From Oceanobacillus salinisoli (GTDB taxonomy: Bacteria; Bacillota; Bacilli; Bacillales; Amphibacillaceae): a stretch of 64,000 nucleotides of DNA. The translations under genes were made by a program, and so were the position numbers. Under the pieces are notes generated by a model. It worked only from the letters and a program-made list of their open reading frames with translations. It was not told the origin of the DNA and did no database searches. Where the stretch lies: NCBI RefSeq assembly GCF_009733865.1, contig NZ_WOFB01000002.1, forward strand, positions 338,443 through 402,442, written 5' to 3'. This document shows positions 8,386-18,610 of the stretch, in pieces. Position 1 is the stretch's first letter; every line of letters begins with the position of its first letter.

Positions 8386-9672
8386 ATGAGTCGTCAATTA
8401 GTTAAAGACAATATGGAAAAGCATGAGTTTCTTGTTCATCGAAGCGTATTTTCCGATAGAGAAATACTAGCAAGAGAACGAGCGGAAATTTTTAATAAAT
8501 GCTGGTTATTTATCGGTCATGAAACAGAAATTCCTAATGTTGGTGATTATAAGCGGAAAAAAGTAGGAGGACGCAATCTATTATTTGTACACAGCCAGGA
8601 TGGAGAAATAAGGGCACTTTACAATACATGCCCACATCGCGGTGCCCTTGTATGCCGGGAAAACGAAGGGAATTCACGGGCTTTCCGCTGTTTCTATCAT
8701 GCGTGGAGTTTTACGAATGACGGAAAGTTAGCAGGTATGCCGGGAAAAGATGGGTTCCCTGAAGATTTTAATGCAGACGGTACGAAAGATATGAAAGCGG
8801 TTAATAGACTGGAAAGCTATCGTGGCTTTGTATTTGTTAACTTTGACGATAACGCCATTTCCCTGGATGAGTATTTAGGAAATGCGAAAGAATATATTGA
8901 TCTTGTAGTTGACCAATCTGAATCTGGTCTCGAAGTGTTAGGTGGGGTTCAGCAATATAGTGTAAGGGCAAATTGGAAGTTATTGGCAGAGAATAGTGTG
9001 GACCTGTATCATGGCATGCCTACACACAAAACCTATTTTGATATTAAGCAGTCACAGGATCCGGGGATTAAGCGCATTCAATTAGAAGGAAGAGGCATCG
9101 ATTTAGGCAATGGGCATGCGGTAATGGAATATGTTGCACCATGGGGAAGACCAGTTGCTCAGTGGACACCAATCTGGAGCGAGGATTTAAAACGGGACAT
9201 GGAAAAAATGAAAGAAAAATTAAAGGAGCGCTTTGGTGAGGAACGTGCTGATCGGATAGCCAACTACAACAGGAATATTATCATTTTTCCGAATTTAGTT
9301 ATAAATGATATTATGGCAGTTACAGCAAGGACGTTTTATCCAACATCCCCAGGATATATGGAAGTTTCCGGATATGCCTTAGCACCTATAGGTGAAGATA
9401 AGGAACATCGGATGGCAAGAAATAATAACTTCCTGGAGTTTTTAGGGCCAGGCGGTTTTGCAACACCTGATGATAATGAAGCACTGGAATTATGCCAGGA
9501 AGCCTATACGAATAACACAGAAGTAGAGTGGAATGACATTTCCAAAGGCATGGTAAGAGGGGAAGAAAATGCATTAGCAACAGATGAGCTGCAAATGCGG
9601 AGCTTCTGGAGACAGTACAATAAGATATTACAGGAATCCTTTAATAGAGAAAAGGAGGTTGCCCATCAATGA
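8386..9672 (+). CDS. Aromatic-ring-hydroxylating dioxygenase, alpha subunit (Rieske)
   Basis: The 428-residue catalytic subunit that inserts O2 into an aromatic ring. The Rieske [2Fe-2S] ligands are Cys82/His84 (CPHRG) and Cys102/His105 (CFYHAW). The mononuclear iron site is in AENSVDLYHGMPTH, with the bridging Asp206 and ligands His209 and His214. GGAGG precedes the ATG. It overlaps the beta gene by 4 bp, giving a stoichiometric alpha/beta enzyme. The downstream reductase and ferredoxin can provide electrons. Substrate cannot be read from sequence; a benzoate-like or amino-aromatic acid is plausible because no cis-diol dehydrogenase is present. Confidence 0.93.
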   Translation: MSRQLVKDNMEKHEFLVHRSVFSDREILARERAEIFNKCWLFIGHETEIPNVGDYKRKKVGGRNLLFVHSQDGEIRALYNTCPHRGALVCRENEGNSRAFRCFYHAWSFTNDGKLAGMPGKDGFPEDFNADGTKDMKAVNRLESYRGFVFVNFDDNAISLDEYLGNAKEYIDLVVDQSESGLEVLGGVQQYSVRANWKLLAENSVDLYHGMPTHKTYFDIKQSQDPGIKRIQLEGRGIDLGNGHAVMEYVAPWGRPVAQWTPIWSEDLKRDMEKMKEKLKERFGEERADRIANYNRNIIIFPNLVINDIMAVTARTFYPTSPGYMEVSGYALAPIGEDKEHRMARNNNFLEFLGPGGFATPDDNEALELCQEAYTNNTEVEWNDISKGMVRGEENALATDELQMRSFWRQYNKILQESFNREKEVAHQ

Positions 9673-10157
9673 CGGTAACTGCTGTAACGCGTCAGGATGT
9701 TGTTGATTTTCTATATAAAGAAGCGAAATTGTTGGATGAATGGAAATTAAAGGAATGGGCTGCACTGTTCACAGACGATGGAACATATACGGTACCTCCA
9801 ATCGGTGAGCCGGATGCAACGGCTACTGAATCCCTTTTCTATGTGCATGATAACCGACAACGTCTACAAGAACGGGCGGAAAGGCTCTTAAAGAAAGAAG
9901 CACATGTAGAATACCCACATTCTACGACACTAAGAAACTATCACAACATTTTAGTGGATAACATTAATTCTGAAGTGATTAACGTGGAGTGCAATTTTAC
10001 AACACATCGGACCAAACGGGAAGTGGTCGATATGTTTATTGGAAAGCTTGAGTATGAAATTGTACAGCAAGGTAACGAGCTTGCCATTAAAAGTAAGAAA
10101 GTCATTTTACATTTAGACAGTTTACGACCTCAGGGCAAAATCAGTCTAATTCTATAA
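9669..10157 (+). CDS. Aromatic-ring-hydroxylating dioxygenase, beta subunit
   Basis: A 162-residue structural subunit of the SnoaL-like (NTF2) fold. It has the usual early helix and DEWKLKEWAALFTDDGTY motif near residues 22-40. It starts inside the alpha gene (ATGA overlap), with AAAGGAGGTTG as ribosome site. The beta subunit stabilises the alpha3beta3 oxygenase. Confidence 0.9.
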   Translation: MTVTAVTRQDVVDFLYKEAKLLDEWKLKEWAALFTDDGTYTVPPIGEPDATATESLFYVHDNRQRLQERAERLLKKEAHVEYPHSTTLRNYHNILVDNINSEVINVECNFTTHRTKREVVDMFIGKLEYEIVQQGNELAIKSKKVILHLDSLRPQGKISLIL

Positions 10158-10188
10158 TAGTAATGTCATCATGGAAGGTGGTGTGTAG

Positions 10189-11229
10189 ATGATTAACGGT
10201 GATAAAGTGTATGATATGACCATTATTGGCGGTGGTCCTGTAGGCTTATTTACGGCTTTTTATGCAGGAATGCGTCAAGCATCCGTAAAGGTTATTGAAA
10301 GTTTACCACAATTAGGTGGTCAGCTTACTGCATTGTATCCGGATAAATATGTGTATGATGTAGCTGGATTTCCTAAGATTAAAGCCGGTCAATTAGTGGA
10401 TCGACTAATGGACCAAATGGAACAATTTGAAAATGAAATATGCTTGGATGAAGAAGTAAAAGAAGTAACTAAGGAAGATGAGATTTTTCGAATAACAACT
10501 AGTAAGCAGGTTCATTACTCAAAAACGATTATTATTACTGCAGGTAATGGAGCATTTAAGCCGAGAACAATGAATTTGGCAAATGAAGAACAATTTGAAG
10601 GAAAGAATCTTCACTATCGTATAGAAAATATCAATGATTTTGCCAATAAAGAAGTCGTTGTTTTTGGTGGTGGTGACTCAGCAGTAGACTGGGCTTTAAT
10701 GCTGGAGGGGTTAGCATCTAAAGTAACCATTGTTCATCGCAGAGACCGATTTCGAGCACATGAGCATAGTGTGAATCTTTTGAAGGAATCTTCTGTGGAA
10801 ATCGTTACACCGTTTGTACCTGCTGAAATCAATGGTGAGTCGAGAATTGAATCCATAAAACTGAAGCAAACACGGGGCAGTGAATTTTTGGATTTAGCTG
10901 CTGATGAGTATCTAGTGAACTATGGTTTTGTTTCTAACTTAGGTCCAATTAATAATTGGAAATTGGCGATTGAAAATAACTCGATTCTAGTAAATTCTAA
11001 AGCGGAAACAAATATTCCAGGGATTTATGCAGTTGGAGATATCTCTACGTATCAAGGGAAGGTTAAATTAATGGCGACTGGCTTTGGTGAGGCACCGATT
11101 GCAGTCAGTAATGCAAAGGTTTACATTGATCCAAATGAATCCTTGCATTCCGCTCATAGTACATCGATTATGAGCCGGGAAGAAAAGAAGAAGAAAAAGA
11201 AAAAGAAAAAGGGAGCATTCACACATTAA
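10189..11229 (+). CDS. Ferredoxin--NAD(P)+ reductase, thioredoxin-reductase-like (YumC type)
   Basis: A 346-residue flavoprotein. The FAD-binding [16 protein letters not shown] is at about 13-30, QLGGQL near 41-46, the NAD(P)-binding [10 protein letters not shown] near 158-167, and the C-terminal FAD motif YAVGDIS near 281-287. The CxxC of true thioredoxin reductases is absent, which matches the YumC-like ferredoxin reductases. In this operon it most likely passes electrons to the ferredoxin at 13645 and on to the Rieske oxygenase. Unusually, the C terminus carries a run of nine lysines (DNA 11185-11211). Confidence 0.88.
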   Translation: MINGDKVYDMTIIGGGPVGLFTAFYAGMRQASVKVIESLPQLGGQLTALYPDKYVYDVAGFPKIKAGQLVDRLMDQMEQFENEICLDEEVKEVTKEDEIFRITTSKQVHYSKTIIITAGNGAFKPRTMNLANEEQFEGKNLHYRIENINDFANKEVVVFGGGDSAVDWALMLEGLASKVTIVHRRDRFRAHEHSVNLLKESSVEIVTPFVPAEINGESRIESIKLKQTRGSEFLDLAADEYLVNYGFVSNLGPINNWKLAIENNSILVNSKAETNIPGIYAVGDISTYQGKVKLMATGFGEAPIAVSNAKVYIDPNESLHSAHSTSIMSREEKKKKKKKKKGAFTH

Positions 11230-11315
11230 AAATCATTTCTGTGAACGTTCTTATCCGGGAAAGGAAGGCTATTTTTTCTCGGATGAATCAACCAAAAAAT
11301 CAGGAGGTAATGAAA

Positions 11316-12326
11316 ATGTCAAAAGTTACGGAAGAAATTATTAGTAAAGAAACAGCACAGGAAAGGCTAGAAAAGTATTTACGCACCGTTGCTCATATCG
11401 GACATGTAGAAATTAGTGTAACAAATTTTGAAAAATCATTGGACTTTTTTACAGAAGTGTTAGGTCTTGTATTAACAGAAATCGATGGGGACCGTGCTTA
11501 TCTACGGGCATGGCAGGATTATGATCATCATACATTGGTTCTCCAAGCCTCCAATACATCAAAAGTAAATGTTATGGGCTGGCGTGTTAACTCGGAAGAA
11601 TCTCTTAAATTATTTGAAAAACAACTAAAAGAAATGAACATCGATTTCAAATGGGTAGAAGGTGGACAAAAGAAAGCATTAGGTGATGCACTTCATTTTA
11701 AATCTCCTTCAGGAATCCCAGTAGAGCTATACTGGGAAAAGGAAAAATTCTTGACGGATGATCCACGTCTAGAGTCCAAATTACCGAGTCATCCGAGCAA
11801 ATATATGATGAGAGGTGTCTCTCCACGTCGCTTTGATCATGTCAATTTATTAGTGGATGATGTGCAAAAGGAGCAGCAATGGTGGACGGATTTACTTGGC
11901 ATTCATCATCGTTATTATATTCAAAATAAAGAGGAAGTACGTTTAGGTTCCTGGTTAAGCCGGACGAATATTGCCCATGAAATGGCATTGATGAGGAACT
12001 CTAATCAGGATGGTGCGAAATTTCATCATTTAGCATATTACTTGGATTCTGGTGATGAATTGATTCGTGCAGCCAACATTATGGCAGAAAATGATATTAA
12101 AATTGAGTGGGGCCCTGGTAAACATGGAACAAGTGGTGCGCAATTTATCTATGTGTTTGAACCTTCTGGACATCGAGTGGAAATCTGGACGGGAGGATTC
12201 TTAATCTTTTCACCTGACTGGGAACCAATTAAATGGTCCTCAGAAGTTGGGCAGCTAGGTTTGGAAATGTGGGGTAGCACACCACCAGAAACTTATTTTA
12301 CGTATGGAACTAAAATAGGAGAATAA
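11316..12326 (+). CDS. Extradiol ring-cleavage dioxygenase (catechol 2,3-dioxygenase-like, VOC)
   Basis: A 336-residue two-domain vicinal-oxygen-chelate enzyme that cleaves a catechol next to its hydroxyls. Fe(II) ligands in the second domain are His175 (RRFDHVN), His237 or His238 (FHHL) and Glu289 (HRVEIW). The first domain starts at about residue 27 (HIGHVEISVTN) and is structural. The ATG at 11316 is chosen because AGGAGG lies 8 nt upstream; earlier in-frame ATGs (11241, 11310) have no proper site. It follows the reductase and would act on the diol made by the Rieske oxygenase. Confidence 0.9.
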   Translation: MSKVTEEIISKETAQERLEKYLRTVAHIGHVEISVTNFEKSLDFFTEVLGLVLTEIDGDRAYLRAWQDYDHHTLVLQASNTSKVNVMGWRVNSEESLKLFEKQLKEMNIDFKWVEGGQKKALGDALHFKSPSGIPVELYWEKEKFLTDDPRLESKLPSHPSKYMMRGVSPRRFDHVNLLVDDVQKEQQWWTDLLGIHHRYYIQNKEEVRLGSWLSRTNIAHEMALMRNSNQDGAKFHHLAYYLDSGDELIRAANIMAENDIKIEWGPGKHGTSGAQFIYVFEPSGHRVEIWTGGFLIFSPDWEPIKWSSEVGQLGLEMWGSTPPETYFTYGTKIGE

Positions 12327-12487
12327 TAGAGAAAGATAGACTGTCTTGTCTATGTTTCCTGTAAATAAGTTTAAGCAATAGGCTGTTTTCTAAAGGGATT
12401 GTTGTTTCTTACGCACTAACCATATCAACAGCAGGGAGGCAACAAACCTTATGAAAACAGGAAACTATAAATACTAGGAGAGTTACC

Positions 12488-13492
12488 ATGGAGCAACCGA
12501 CCTTAAAAATTGATTTTCATACGCATATTATCTCAGAGGACTTTTTGAATTTAGCAGAGAAATACAGTGATGATCGCTGGCCGGTCTTGGAAAAAACGTG
12601 TGACTGTGGTGCGAAAATTATGATAAAAGGCAAGAACTTCAGGGATATTACGAACCAAGCCTGGGATGCGGAAGAACGAATAAACGATATGGAAAAAGAG
12701 GGAATCGATATTCAAGTTCTTTCACCAATTCCTGTTACCTTCAGTTATTGGTCCGACCCTGAGCAGGGGTTAGAGATGGCAAGGTTTCAAAATGATTTTA
12801 TTGCATCCGTTGCAAAAGAAAATCCGGAAAAGTTTATCGGACTAGGCACAGTTCCATTGCAGGATGTGGAACTAGCGATTCAGGAAATGGACAGAGCTGT
12901 AAATGAACTGGGGTTAGTTGGACTGGAAATCGGAAGTAATGTGAACGGAAAGAACTTGGATGATTCATCTTTAGAGCGCTTCTTTCAGGCAGCAAGTAAA
13001 AGGGGAGTTCCATTGTTTGTTCACCCGTGGGCAACATTGGGAGGAGAAAGAATGCCACGTCATAATTTCATGTATATGGTTGGAATGCCTTCTGAGACAG
13101 CGCTTGCTGCTGGAAGTATTATTATGAGTGGTATGTTGGATCGATATCCTAATTTACGAATTTGTTTTGCACATGGTGGAGGTGCTCTACCATACCTGCT
13201 TCCAAGAATGGATAAAGGGTGGAATGTTTGGCCGCATATAAGGAAAACAAAAAAGCCACCTAGTCATTATGCAAAGATGCTTTATTATGATTCGCTCGTT
13301 TACGATGAGAATAATTTACAGTTTATGATCAATCGTTTTGGCGTGGATCAGATTATTGCCGGATCAGACTATCCATTTTTATTACGTGAAGTACCATCTG
13401 GCAAAGTCGTTGATCAGCTATCTACATTAAATGAGTATGAAAAAGCAAAAATACATGGACTGAATGCATTAAGATTTTTGAATCTTGATTGA
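12488..13492 (+). CDS. ACMSD-like amidohydrolase-family decarboxylase
   Basis: A 334-residue TIM-barrel protein of the amidohydrolase-2 family, which includes aminocarboxymuconate-semialdehyde decarboxylase. Metal ligands are visible: His11/His13 (DFHTHI), His179 (FVHPW), His229 (AHGGG) and Asp294 (GSDYP). Placed behind an extradiol dioxygenase, it probably removes a carboxyl from the ring-cleavage product, as in 3-hydroxyanthranilate or protocatechuate 2,3-cleavage routes. That would mean the ring-cleavage substrate still carries a carboxylate. This is inference from family and context. Confidence 0.85.
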   Translation: MEQPTLKIDFHTHIISEDFLNLAEKYSDDRWPVLEKTCDCGAKIMIKGKNFRDITNQAWDAEERINDMEKEGIDIQVLSPIPVTFSYWSDPEQGLEMARFQNDFIASVAKENPEKFIGLGTVPLQDVELAIQEMDRAVNELGLVGLEIGSNVNGKNLDDSSLERFFQAASKRGVPLFVHPWATLGGERMPRHNFMYMVGMPSETALAAGSIIMSGMLDRYPNLRICFAHGGGALPYLLPRMDKGWNVWPHIRKTKKPPSHYAKMLYYDSLVYDENNLQFMINRFGVDQIIAGSDYPFLLREVPSGKVVDQLSTLNEYEKAKIHGLNALRFLNLD

Positions 13493-13534
13493 AACTTGGG
13501 AGGATTCTTTCGCTTCCTATTTATGAAATAGCCG

Positions 13535-13566
13535 AGAACACTCGTGACTTTAGTCATGAGAGGTTC
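13535..13566 (+). mobile_element. Possible remnant of an IS200/IS605-type right end
   Basis: The hairpin CTCGTGACTTTAGTCATGAG (13541-13560) followed by AGGTTCAGAT resembles the right-end/omega-RNA terminus of TnpB-carrying IS605-family elements, which often read ACTTTAGT...GGTTCA. No transposase or TnpB ORF is nearby. The call rests on motif resemblance only. Confidence 0.35.
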
Positions 13567-13644
13567 AGATAACTATTAGTGGTGAATCGAGGAGGAGATC
13601 TCACGACGATAAGAACCTACAGAAAACAAAAGGAGAGGATAACT

Positions 13645-13878
13645 TTGGCATTTGTTATTTTAGATCCATGCAGAAATGAAAAGGCAGCCGAATGTACTCA
13701 GATTTGCCCGGTTGATTGTATTGAAGAAGGAACAGACCAATATTATATTGATCCCAATATATGTATTGACTGTGGTGCATGTGTGGCAGCATGTCCAGTT
13801 AATGCAATTGTAGATGAACATGACTTATCACCTGAACAGGAAGAATATCTGGAAAAGGCAGAAGCTTTTTTTGGGTAA
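13645..13878 (+). CDS. 7Fe ferredoxin (FdxA type)
   Basis: A 77-residue electron carrier. The first cluster motif has C-x7-C-x3-CP-x2-C spacing (CRNEKAAECTQICPVDC), as in Thermus/Azotobacter 7Fe ferredoxins; the second is CIDCGACVAACP. The TTG at 13645 is chosen because AGGAGAGG lies just upstream and the conserved AFVI start follows it; an upstream in-frame start at 13579 has no homologous part. As last gene of the cluster it is the likely electron shuttle from the reductase to the oxygenase. A terminator follows. Confidence 0.9.
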   Translation: MAFVILDPCRNEKAAECTQICPVDCIEEGTDQYYIDPNICIDCGACVAACPVNAIVDEHDLSPEQEEYLEKAEAFFG

Positions 13879-13930
13879 GTACGTGCAATAATAATATTGT
13901 CAGGTATTAATGAATAGTAATTAATAAGAG

Positions 13931-13964
13931 AACCTATCCAAAAAAACATTGGGTAGGTTTTTTT
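13931..13964 (+). terminator. Terminator of the aromatic degradation operon
   Basis: AACCTATCC (13931-13939) pairs with GGGTAGGTT (13951-13959) and is followed by a T-run to 13964. Confidence 0.85.
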
Positions 13965-13969
13965 ATAAT

Positions 13970-14377
13970 GATAAGAAAGTAGATATTTGCGCTTGATCTC
14001 TAGCTCCATCGCCCAGCGACTAGCGGACTTCCCTCACCTCCGTACGATAAAGAAGACTTGCCGATTGGTGAAACCAGAGGCTTAGTCGCACTTATACCCT
14101 TGTGGTGAAAGTCAACATCGACTCAGGTTTCAAGGAAGGCCGACTAAAAGCGGACTAGCGCTCGGGCGTCGGCATACCCCTATGAAGGGGCATGTTTCCT
14201 TTTCGCTCTTCAAGCATAAGATTCACTAAGATTTTTACATTCGTAAAAATCAAGATCATCTAATCTCTTACGGGGACTGTTCGTTTAAAACCGCCGTTTT
14301 GCGCGGCAACACCGAACCACCTGGCATGACTAGGCGCAGTCCGTACGTCGTAAACGGGCGCTTGCGCCTTTGTTCTT
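13970..14377 (+). repeat. Large dispersed repeat family B, copy B1
   Basis: Starts GATAAGAAAGTA, then CTAGCTCCA...GCCCAGCGACTAGCG, and ends GGGCGCTTGCGC. Partial inverted repeats (AGCGCCC / GGGCGCT in the consensus) bound the element. Copies at 26232-26582 and 40045-40488 are very similar. This copy includes the approximately 62-nt internal hairpin module at about 14203-14265. It has no protein-coding capacity that I can support. Confidence 0.85.
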
Positions 14378-14401
14378 TCCGTATCACGTTCATGAAAGTA
14401 A

Positions 14402-14482
14402 TTGATTTGTTGGACGTCTAACTTTATAATGAAAGAGCAATATAGTTGGGATTTTTATAACTTTTAGTTGTTGGACGTCCAA
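14402..14482 (+). promoter_or_regulatory. pdp promoter with two matching operator palindromes
   Basis: TTGATT (14402-14407), a 17-nt spacer and TATAAT (14425-14430) form a promoter. The spacer contains TTGGACGTCTAA (14410-14421). A perfect palindrome TTGGACGTCCAA lies 61 bp downstream (14471-14482), and both are preceded by TTG. A second TATAAT is at 14499. The pair of sites about six helical turns apart suggests a repressor that may bridge them; the GntR gene at the end of the operon is the obvious candidate. Confidence 0.6.
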
Positions 14483-14660
14483 TAATTATAATTACAGTTA
14501 TAATGGAAATAGTATTAATGAGTGTCAGAAAAATTGGTGTTCGCCCAGATTTTAGGTTAATGCCTTCGTTGCACTTATGCAGATAAGAAATTCTATACTT
14601 TCTTAATCCGTTGTTGAAAAGACAACATGCATATATTGGGAAAAAGGATGATGATATGCG

Positions 14661-15965
14661 ATGAGAATGGTTGATATTATTGAGAAAAAACGAGATGGAT
14701 TGGAACTAACCAAAGAAGAAATATCCTTTGCCATCGAGGGTTATACACGTGGTGAAATACCAGATTATCAGATGTCTGCTTTTGCTATGGCCATTTATTT
14801 CAATGACATGACCACGGAAGAAAGAGTTCATTTAACTAAAACGATGGTCGAATCCGGGGATCAAGTGGACTTGTCTGATATTGCTGGAATTAAAGTGGAT
14901 AAACATAGTACAGGGGGAGTAGGGGACACGACAACATTGATTTTAGCTCCACTTGTAGCATCTGTTGGTGTACCAGTTGCCAAGATGTCCGGGCGGGGAC
15001 TTGGGCATACAGGCGGTACGATTGACAAACTGGAATCGGTAGAGGGATTCAATGTAGAATTGGATGGCAAAACGTTTAATAATTTAGTAAATAAAAATAA
15101 AATAGCTGTTGTCGGACAAAGTGGGAACTTAACACCAGCTGATAAAAAATTATATGGATTACGCGATGTGACGGCAACGGTCGATTCGATTCCGCTTATT
15201 GCAAGTTCGATTATGAGCAAGAAAATTGCATCCGGTGCAGATGCCATTGTACTTGATGTCAAAACAGGATCCGGTGCATTTATGAAGGATTTGGAAGGTG
15301 CCAAAGAATTAGCTCATGCCATGGTTCAAATCGGAAATGGTGCAGGACGTGAAACCATAGCGGTGATTTCGGATATGAATCAGCCATTAGGCTTTGCGGT
15401 TGGGAACGCCCTTGAAGTAAAAGAAGCAATTGATACACTAAAAGGATATGGCCCAGCAGATCTTGAAGAACTTTGCCTAACATTAGGAAGCAGGATGGTT
15501 TATCTCGGCAAACAAGCCGAAACGATTGAAGAAGCGAGAGAAAAATTGGAGGAAGCAATACGTTCAGGAAGTGCAATTGAGACATTTAAAACGTTCCTTG
15601 CTGCTCAAGGTGGCGATGCTTCTGTTGTGGATGATTCATCAAGGTTGCCGACCGCTTCTTATACGTTTGAAGTCGAAGCAAAAGAAGATGGCGTTGTTGC
15701 TGAAATAATAGCGGATGAAATTGGAATTGCAGCAAGTCTTTTAGGTGCTGGACGCTTAACGAAAGAATCCGAAATTGATTTAGCTGTTGGGTTAGTTCTC
15801 AACAAAAAGATTGGTGATCAAGTAAGTAAAGGAGATTCCCTTGTTACCATTCATAGTAATCGGGAAGATGTAGATGAGGTAGTAGATAAAATTAGTCATT
15901 CCTACACTATTTCAGAAAAGAAAGTGGAAAAACGTCCGCTAATATATGATGTAATCTATGAATAG
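14661..15965 (+). CDS. pdp: Pyrimidine-nucleoside phosphorylase
   Basis: A 434-residue enzyme that phosphorolyses uridine, thymidine and deoxyuridine to the base and (deoxy)ribose-1-phosphate. The phosphate-binding KHSTGGVGD is at 81-89, and the family signature around [17 protein letters not shown] at about 113-129. Length and N terminus (MRMVDII) match Bacillus Pdp. A strong ribosome site is not obvious (AAGG 13 nt upstream). It is the first gene of the nucleoside catabolic operon, downstream of the double operator. Confidence 0.95.
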   Translation: MRMVDIIEKKRDGLELTKEEISFAIEGYTRGEIPDYQMSAFAMAIYFNDMTTEERVHLTKTMVESGDQVDLSDIAGIKVDKHSTGGVGDTTTLILAPLVASVGVPVAKMSGRGLGHTGGTIDKLESVEGFNVELDGKTFNNLVNKNKIAVVGQSGNLTPADKKLYGLRDVTATVDSIPLIASSIMSKKIASGADAIVLDVKTGSGAFMKDLEGAKELAHAMVQIGNGAGRETIAVISDMNQPLGFAVGNALEVKEAIDTLKGYGPADLEELCLTLGSRMVYLGKQAETIEEAREKLEEAIRSGSAIETFKTFLAAQGGDASVVDDSSRLPTASYTFEVEAKEDGVVAEIIADEIGIAASLLGAGRLTKESEIDLAVGLVLNKKIGDQVSKGDSLVTIHSNREDVDEVVDKISHSYTISEKKVEKRPLIYDVIYE

Positions 15966-16064
15966 AGGGATGACATTCCCCTTTTGTTTCTAGGGTAAAA
16001 GGATGGCCGTCTAGCATATATAAGTGAATGGAATTACATAACGAACTAAGGAGGTATGCAGTAA

Positions 16065-17246
16065 ATGGATAAGTATTTTAAACGAGTATTTTTAATTGTA
16101 ATGGATTCAGTCGGGATTGGGGAGTCTCCTGATGCTGAGGCTTATGGCGATAAAGGTGCGGATACATTAGGTCATATCGCAGCACATAGGAACGGATTAC
16201 ATATGCCAAATATGGGAGCACTTGGCTTAAGTAATATAAGGGAAATCCAAGGAATTCCACCTGCTGAAAAAACGCTGGCCCACTATACGAAAATGCAAGA
16301 GGCTTCTGCTGGTAAAGATACGATGACTGGTCACTGGGAAATCATGGGTCTTCATATTGACACTCCATTCCGGACTTTCCCAGACGGGTTTCCGGATGAA
16401 GTTATTCACAAAATCGAAGAAAAGACAGGTAGAAAAGTAATTGGCAATAAACCTGCATCTGGGACGGCGATTTTAGATGAACTTGGCGAAGAGCATATGA
16501 AATCGGGAAGCTTGATTGTTTATACCTCAGCGGATTCAGTCTTACAGATTGCTGCACATGAAGAAGTCGTACCATTAGAGGAACTTTACGATATTTGTGA
16601 GTTTTGTCGTGAATTAATGAATGCTCCTGAGTACATGGTAGGCCGTGTGATTGCTCGTCCATTTGTTGGAAAACCTGATGCATTTGAACGGACACCTAAT
16701 CGCCATGACTATGCGCTAAAACCCTTCGGCAGAACTGTGATGAACGAGCTGAAAGACGATGGCTATGATGTACTTGCCATTGGGAAAATTTCCGATATCT
16801 ATGATGGGGAAGGGGTAACTCAATCGCTGCGCACCATATCAAACATGGATGGAATGGATAAATTGCTCGAAACGATGGATATGGATTTCAACGGATTAAG
16901 CTTTTTAAATTTAGTAGATTTTGATGCGAAATATGGACATCGCCGTGACCCGCAAGGCTATGGTGAAGCATTGGAAGAATATGATGCCAGATTGCCGGAA
17001 GTATTTGAAAAGCTTAGGGATGGCGATCTTTTAATTATCACGGCTGACCATGGAAATGACCCAGTCCATCATGGTACAGATCATACGAGAGAGTATGTGC
17101 CATTACTTGCCCATCATAAAGGTATTGTGGAAGGTAAACAGATTCCATTACGGGAAACATTTGCAGATATTGGAGAAACAATTGCAGAAAACTTCCAAGT
17201 AAATAGCCCGAAACATGGGAAAAGCTTTTTACAAGAGATAAAGTAA
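16065..17246 (+). CDS. deoB: Phosphopentomutase
   Basis: A 393-residue alkaline-phosphatase-superfamily enzyme that converts (deoxy)ribose-1-phosphate to the 5-phosphate. Metal and active-site motifs visible are [12 protein letters not shown] at about 13-24, the phosphothreonine region KDTMTGHWE near 84-92, and TADHGNDP near 325-332. AGGAGG precedes the ATG. It links the phosphorylases Pdp and PunA to DeoC. Confidence 0.96.
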   Translation: MDKYFKRVFLIVMDSVGIGESPDAEAYGDKGADTLGHIAAHRNGLHMPNMGALGLSNIREIQGIPPAEKTLAHYTKMQEASAGKDTMTGHWEIMGLHIDTPFRTFPDGFPDEVIHKIEEKTGRKVIGNKPASGTAILDELGEEHMKSGSLIVYTSADSVLQIAAHEEVVPLEELYDICEFCRELMNAPEYMVGRVIARPFVGKPDAFERTPNRHDYALKPFGRTVMNELKDDGYDVLAIGKISDIYDGEGVTQSLRTISNMDGMDKLLETMDMDFNGLSFLNLVDFDAKYGHRRDPQGYGEALEEYDARLPEVFEKLRDGDLLIITADHGNDPVHHGTDHTREYVPLLAHHKGIVEGKQIPLRETFADIGETIAENFQVNSPKHGKSFLQEIK

Positions 17247-17332
17247 AAGACATTCCAAAGAGAGCATACCCGTAAAGATTGTGAATATTACAAGGTCACT
17301 TAAGACACTTGAAGAAAAAGTGAGGGATAATG

Positions 17333-18151
17333 ATGAAACGACAGCAAATAGAACAAGCAGCAGCCTTTATTAAAGAAAAGATAACCAATTCACCGAAGAT
17401 CGGGCTTATTCTTGGGTCTGGATTAGGAGTATTGGCAGAGGAAATCGAACATTCTGTTAAGCTGAAATATGAACATATTCCAGGCTTCCCTGTTTCCACT
17501 GTAGAAGGGCATGCAGGGCAGCTTGTCATTGGCGAGATGCAAGGTGTGACTGTTCTTGCGATGCAAGGACGGTTTCATTATTATGAAGGGTATCGTTTAG
17601 AGGAAGTTACTTTTCCAGTACGTGTCATGAAAGAGTTGAATATAGAGGCCATTATGGTGACAAACGCTGCTGGCGGATTAAACCCATCCTTTGAAGCTGG
17701 CGATTTAATGGTGATTACCGATCACATTAATAATGCAGGTGCCAATCCATTAATCGGGCCCAATGATTCAGAGCTTGGTGTGCGTTTTCCGGACATGTCT
17801 GCTGCCTATGATCCAGAACTGCAGAATGTGGTCAGAAAAGCGGCACAACAATTGGGTATTTCTTTACAAAATGGGGTCTATGTTTGGAATAGTGGCCCAA
17901 GCTATGAAACACCTGCAGAAGTTCGTATGCTGCAGAAATGGGGCGGAGATGCTGTTGGTATGTCCACGGTCCCAGAAGTAATTGTTGCACGTCACAGTGG
18001 GATGAAGGTTATTGGTATCTCCTGCATCACCAATATGGCAGCAGGAATACTGGATCAGCCGCTATCCCATGAAGAAGTGATGGAAACAGCAGAAAAAGTG
18101 AGAGAAGACTTTTTGAATCTTGTCAAAAAAGTTATCACCAGTATAGCATAG
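17333..18151 (+). CDS. punA: Purine nucleoside phosphorylase (trimeric type)
   Basis: A 272-residue enzyme that cleaves (deoxy)inosine and (deoxy)guanosine with phosphate. Motifs visible are LGSGLG near 27-32, VEGHAGQLV near 58-66, VTNAAGG near 109-115 and GPSYETPAEVRML near 187-199. Two adjacent ATGs exist (17330 and 17333); the second has better spacing from GAGGG. It lies in the same operon as deoB and cdd. Confidence 0.93.
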   Translation: MKRQQIEQAAAFIKEKITNSPKIGLILGSGLGVLAEEIEHSVKLKYEHIPGFPVSTVEGHAGQLVIGEMQGVTVLAMQGRFHYYEGYRLEEVTFPVRVMKELNIEAIMVTNAAGGLNPSFEAGDLMVITDHINNAGANPLIGPNDSELGVRFPDMSAAYDPELQNVVRKAAQQLGISLQNGVYVWNSGPSYETPAEVRMLQKWGGDAVGMSTVPEVIVARHSGMKVIGISCITNMAAGILDQPLSHEEVMETAEKVREDFLNLVKKVITSIA

Positions 18152-18182
18152 TAAGTGGTGGTCTATAACCATGAAGGAGTGA

Positions 18183-18590
<408 letters not shown>

Positions 18591-18610
18591 TTCTTAATGA
18601 GGTGAATAGA

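Noticed and set aside
13970..14377. Repeat family B as a CRISPR or phage attachment site
   Set aside because: No short regularly spaced units, no integrase nearby, and three long near-identical copies fit a dispersed element instead.
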